Made by a program: the position numbers and the translations under genes | Shown here: piece after piece, positions 5,843 to 5,877 of the stretch | Numbering within the stretch: position 1 is the first letter of the stretch | Layout: each line of letters opens with the position of its first letter | The notes under the pieces: generated by a model | Told to the model about the DNA's origin: nothing | Database searches by the model: none | Seen by the model: only the letters and a program-made list of their open reading frames with translations | NCBI GenBank assembly: GCA_001828295.1 | Contig: MHYI01000291.1 | Location: 1-5,877 of the forward strand | From: Planctomycetes bacterium RBG_16_41_13 | GTDB lineage: Bacteria; Planctomycetota; Brocadiia; Brocadiales; Brocadiaceae | Reading direction: 5' to 3' | DNA length: 5,877 nucleotides

Positions 5843-5877
5843 TTTGAGCAGACCCTATTCCTTATCGCACAACGTTT

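Overview
The window holds three well-supported genes and two stretches of repeat-rich intergenic DNA. The forward strand carries a long AsmA-family envelope gene (from 1125, remnant running to 3745). The reverse strand carries a two-gene cluster transcribed right to left: nadA (5592-4684), then larE (4618-3809). The asmA-like gene and larE converge with only 63 bases between their stop codons. No rRNA, tRNA, CRISPR array or transposase gene was found.

Organism: the AsmA-type inner-membrane/periplasmic protein points to a diderm bacterium. The A/T-rich codon choice, the long intergenic DNA full of degenerate short repeats, and the small hairpins of REP type resemble anammox Planctomycetota (Brocadia/Kuenenia-like) or similar environmental genomes. 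This is an impression from style, not a demonstrated assignment.

Layout: 1-1124 has no convincing large gene. It holds a possible terminator, nested inverted repeats, one copy of a dispersed element with a hairpin, a 44-codon small ORF behind a strong Shine-Dalgarno sequence, and a block of short tandem repeats. 1125-3745 is the AsmA-like gene, whose reading frame breaks near 3390-3422; the lost C-terminal part continues in another frame to 3745. 3746-3808 contains a weak hairpin between the convergent genes. 3809-5592 is larE and nadA. 5593-5877 is the nadA upstream region, ending in a second copy of the dispersed element with a perfect 11-bp hairpin.

How the genes may work together: NadA is the iron-sulfur enzyme that makes quinolinate for de novo NAD synthesis. 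LarE is the PP-loop sulfur insertase that acts late in synthesis of the nickel-pincer nucleotide cofactor, which is built from the NAD precursor nicotinic acid adenine dinucleotide. This LarE carries the three cysteines of the [4Fe-4S] class. Their pairing is metabolically sensible, although larA, larB and larC are not present here. The AsmA-like protein is unrelated to them and belongs to the envelope/lipid-transport field.

The points most worth a second look are the two one-base insertions that appear to break the AsmA frame, the paired repeat elements at both ends of the window, the nadA-larE pairing, and the small ORF at 662-796. I found no convincing new multi-gene system.
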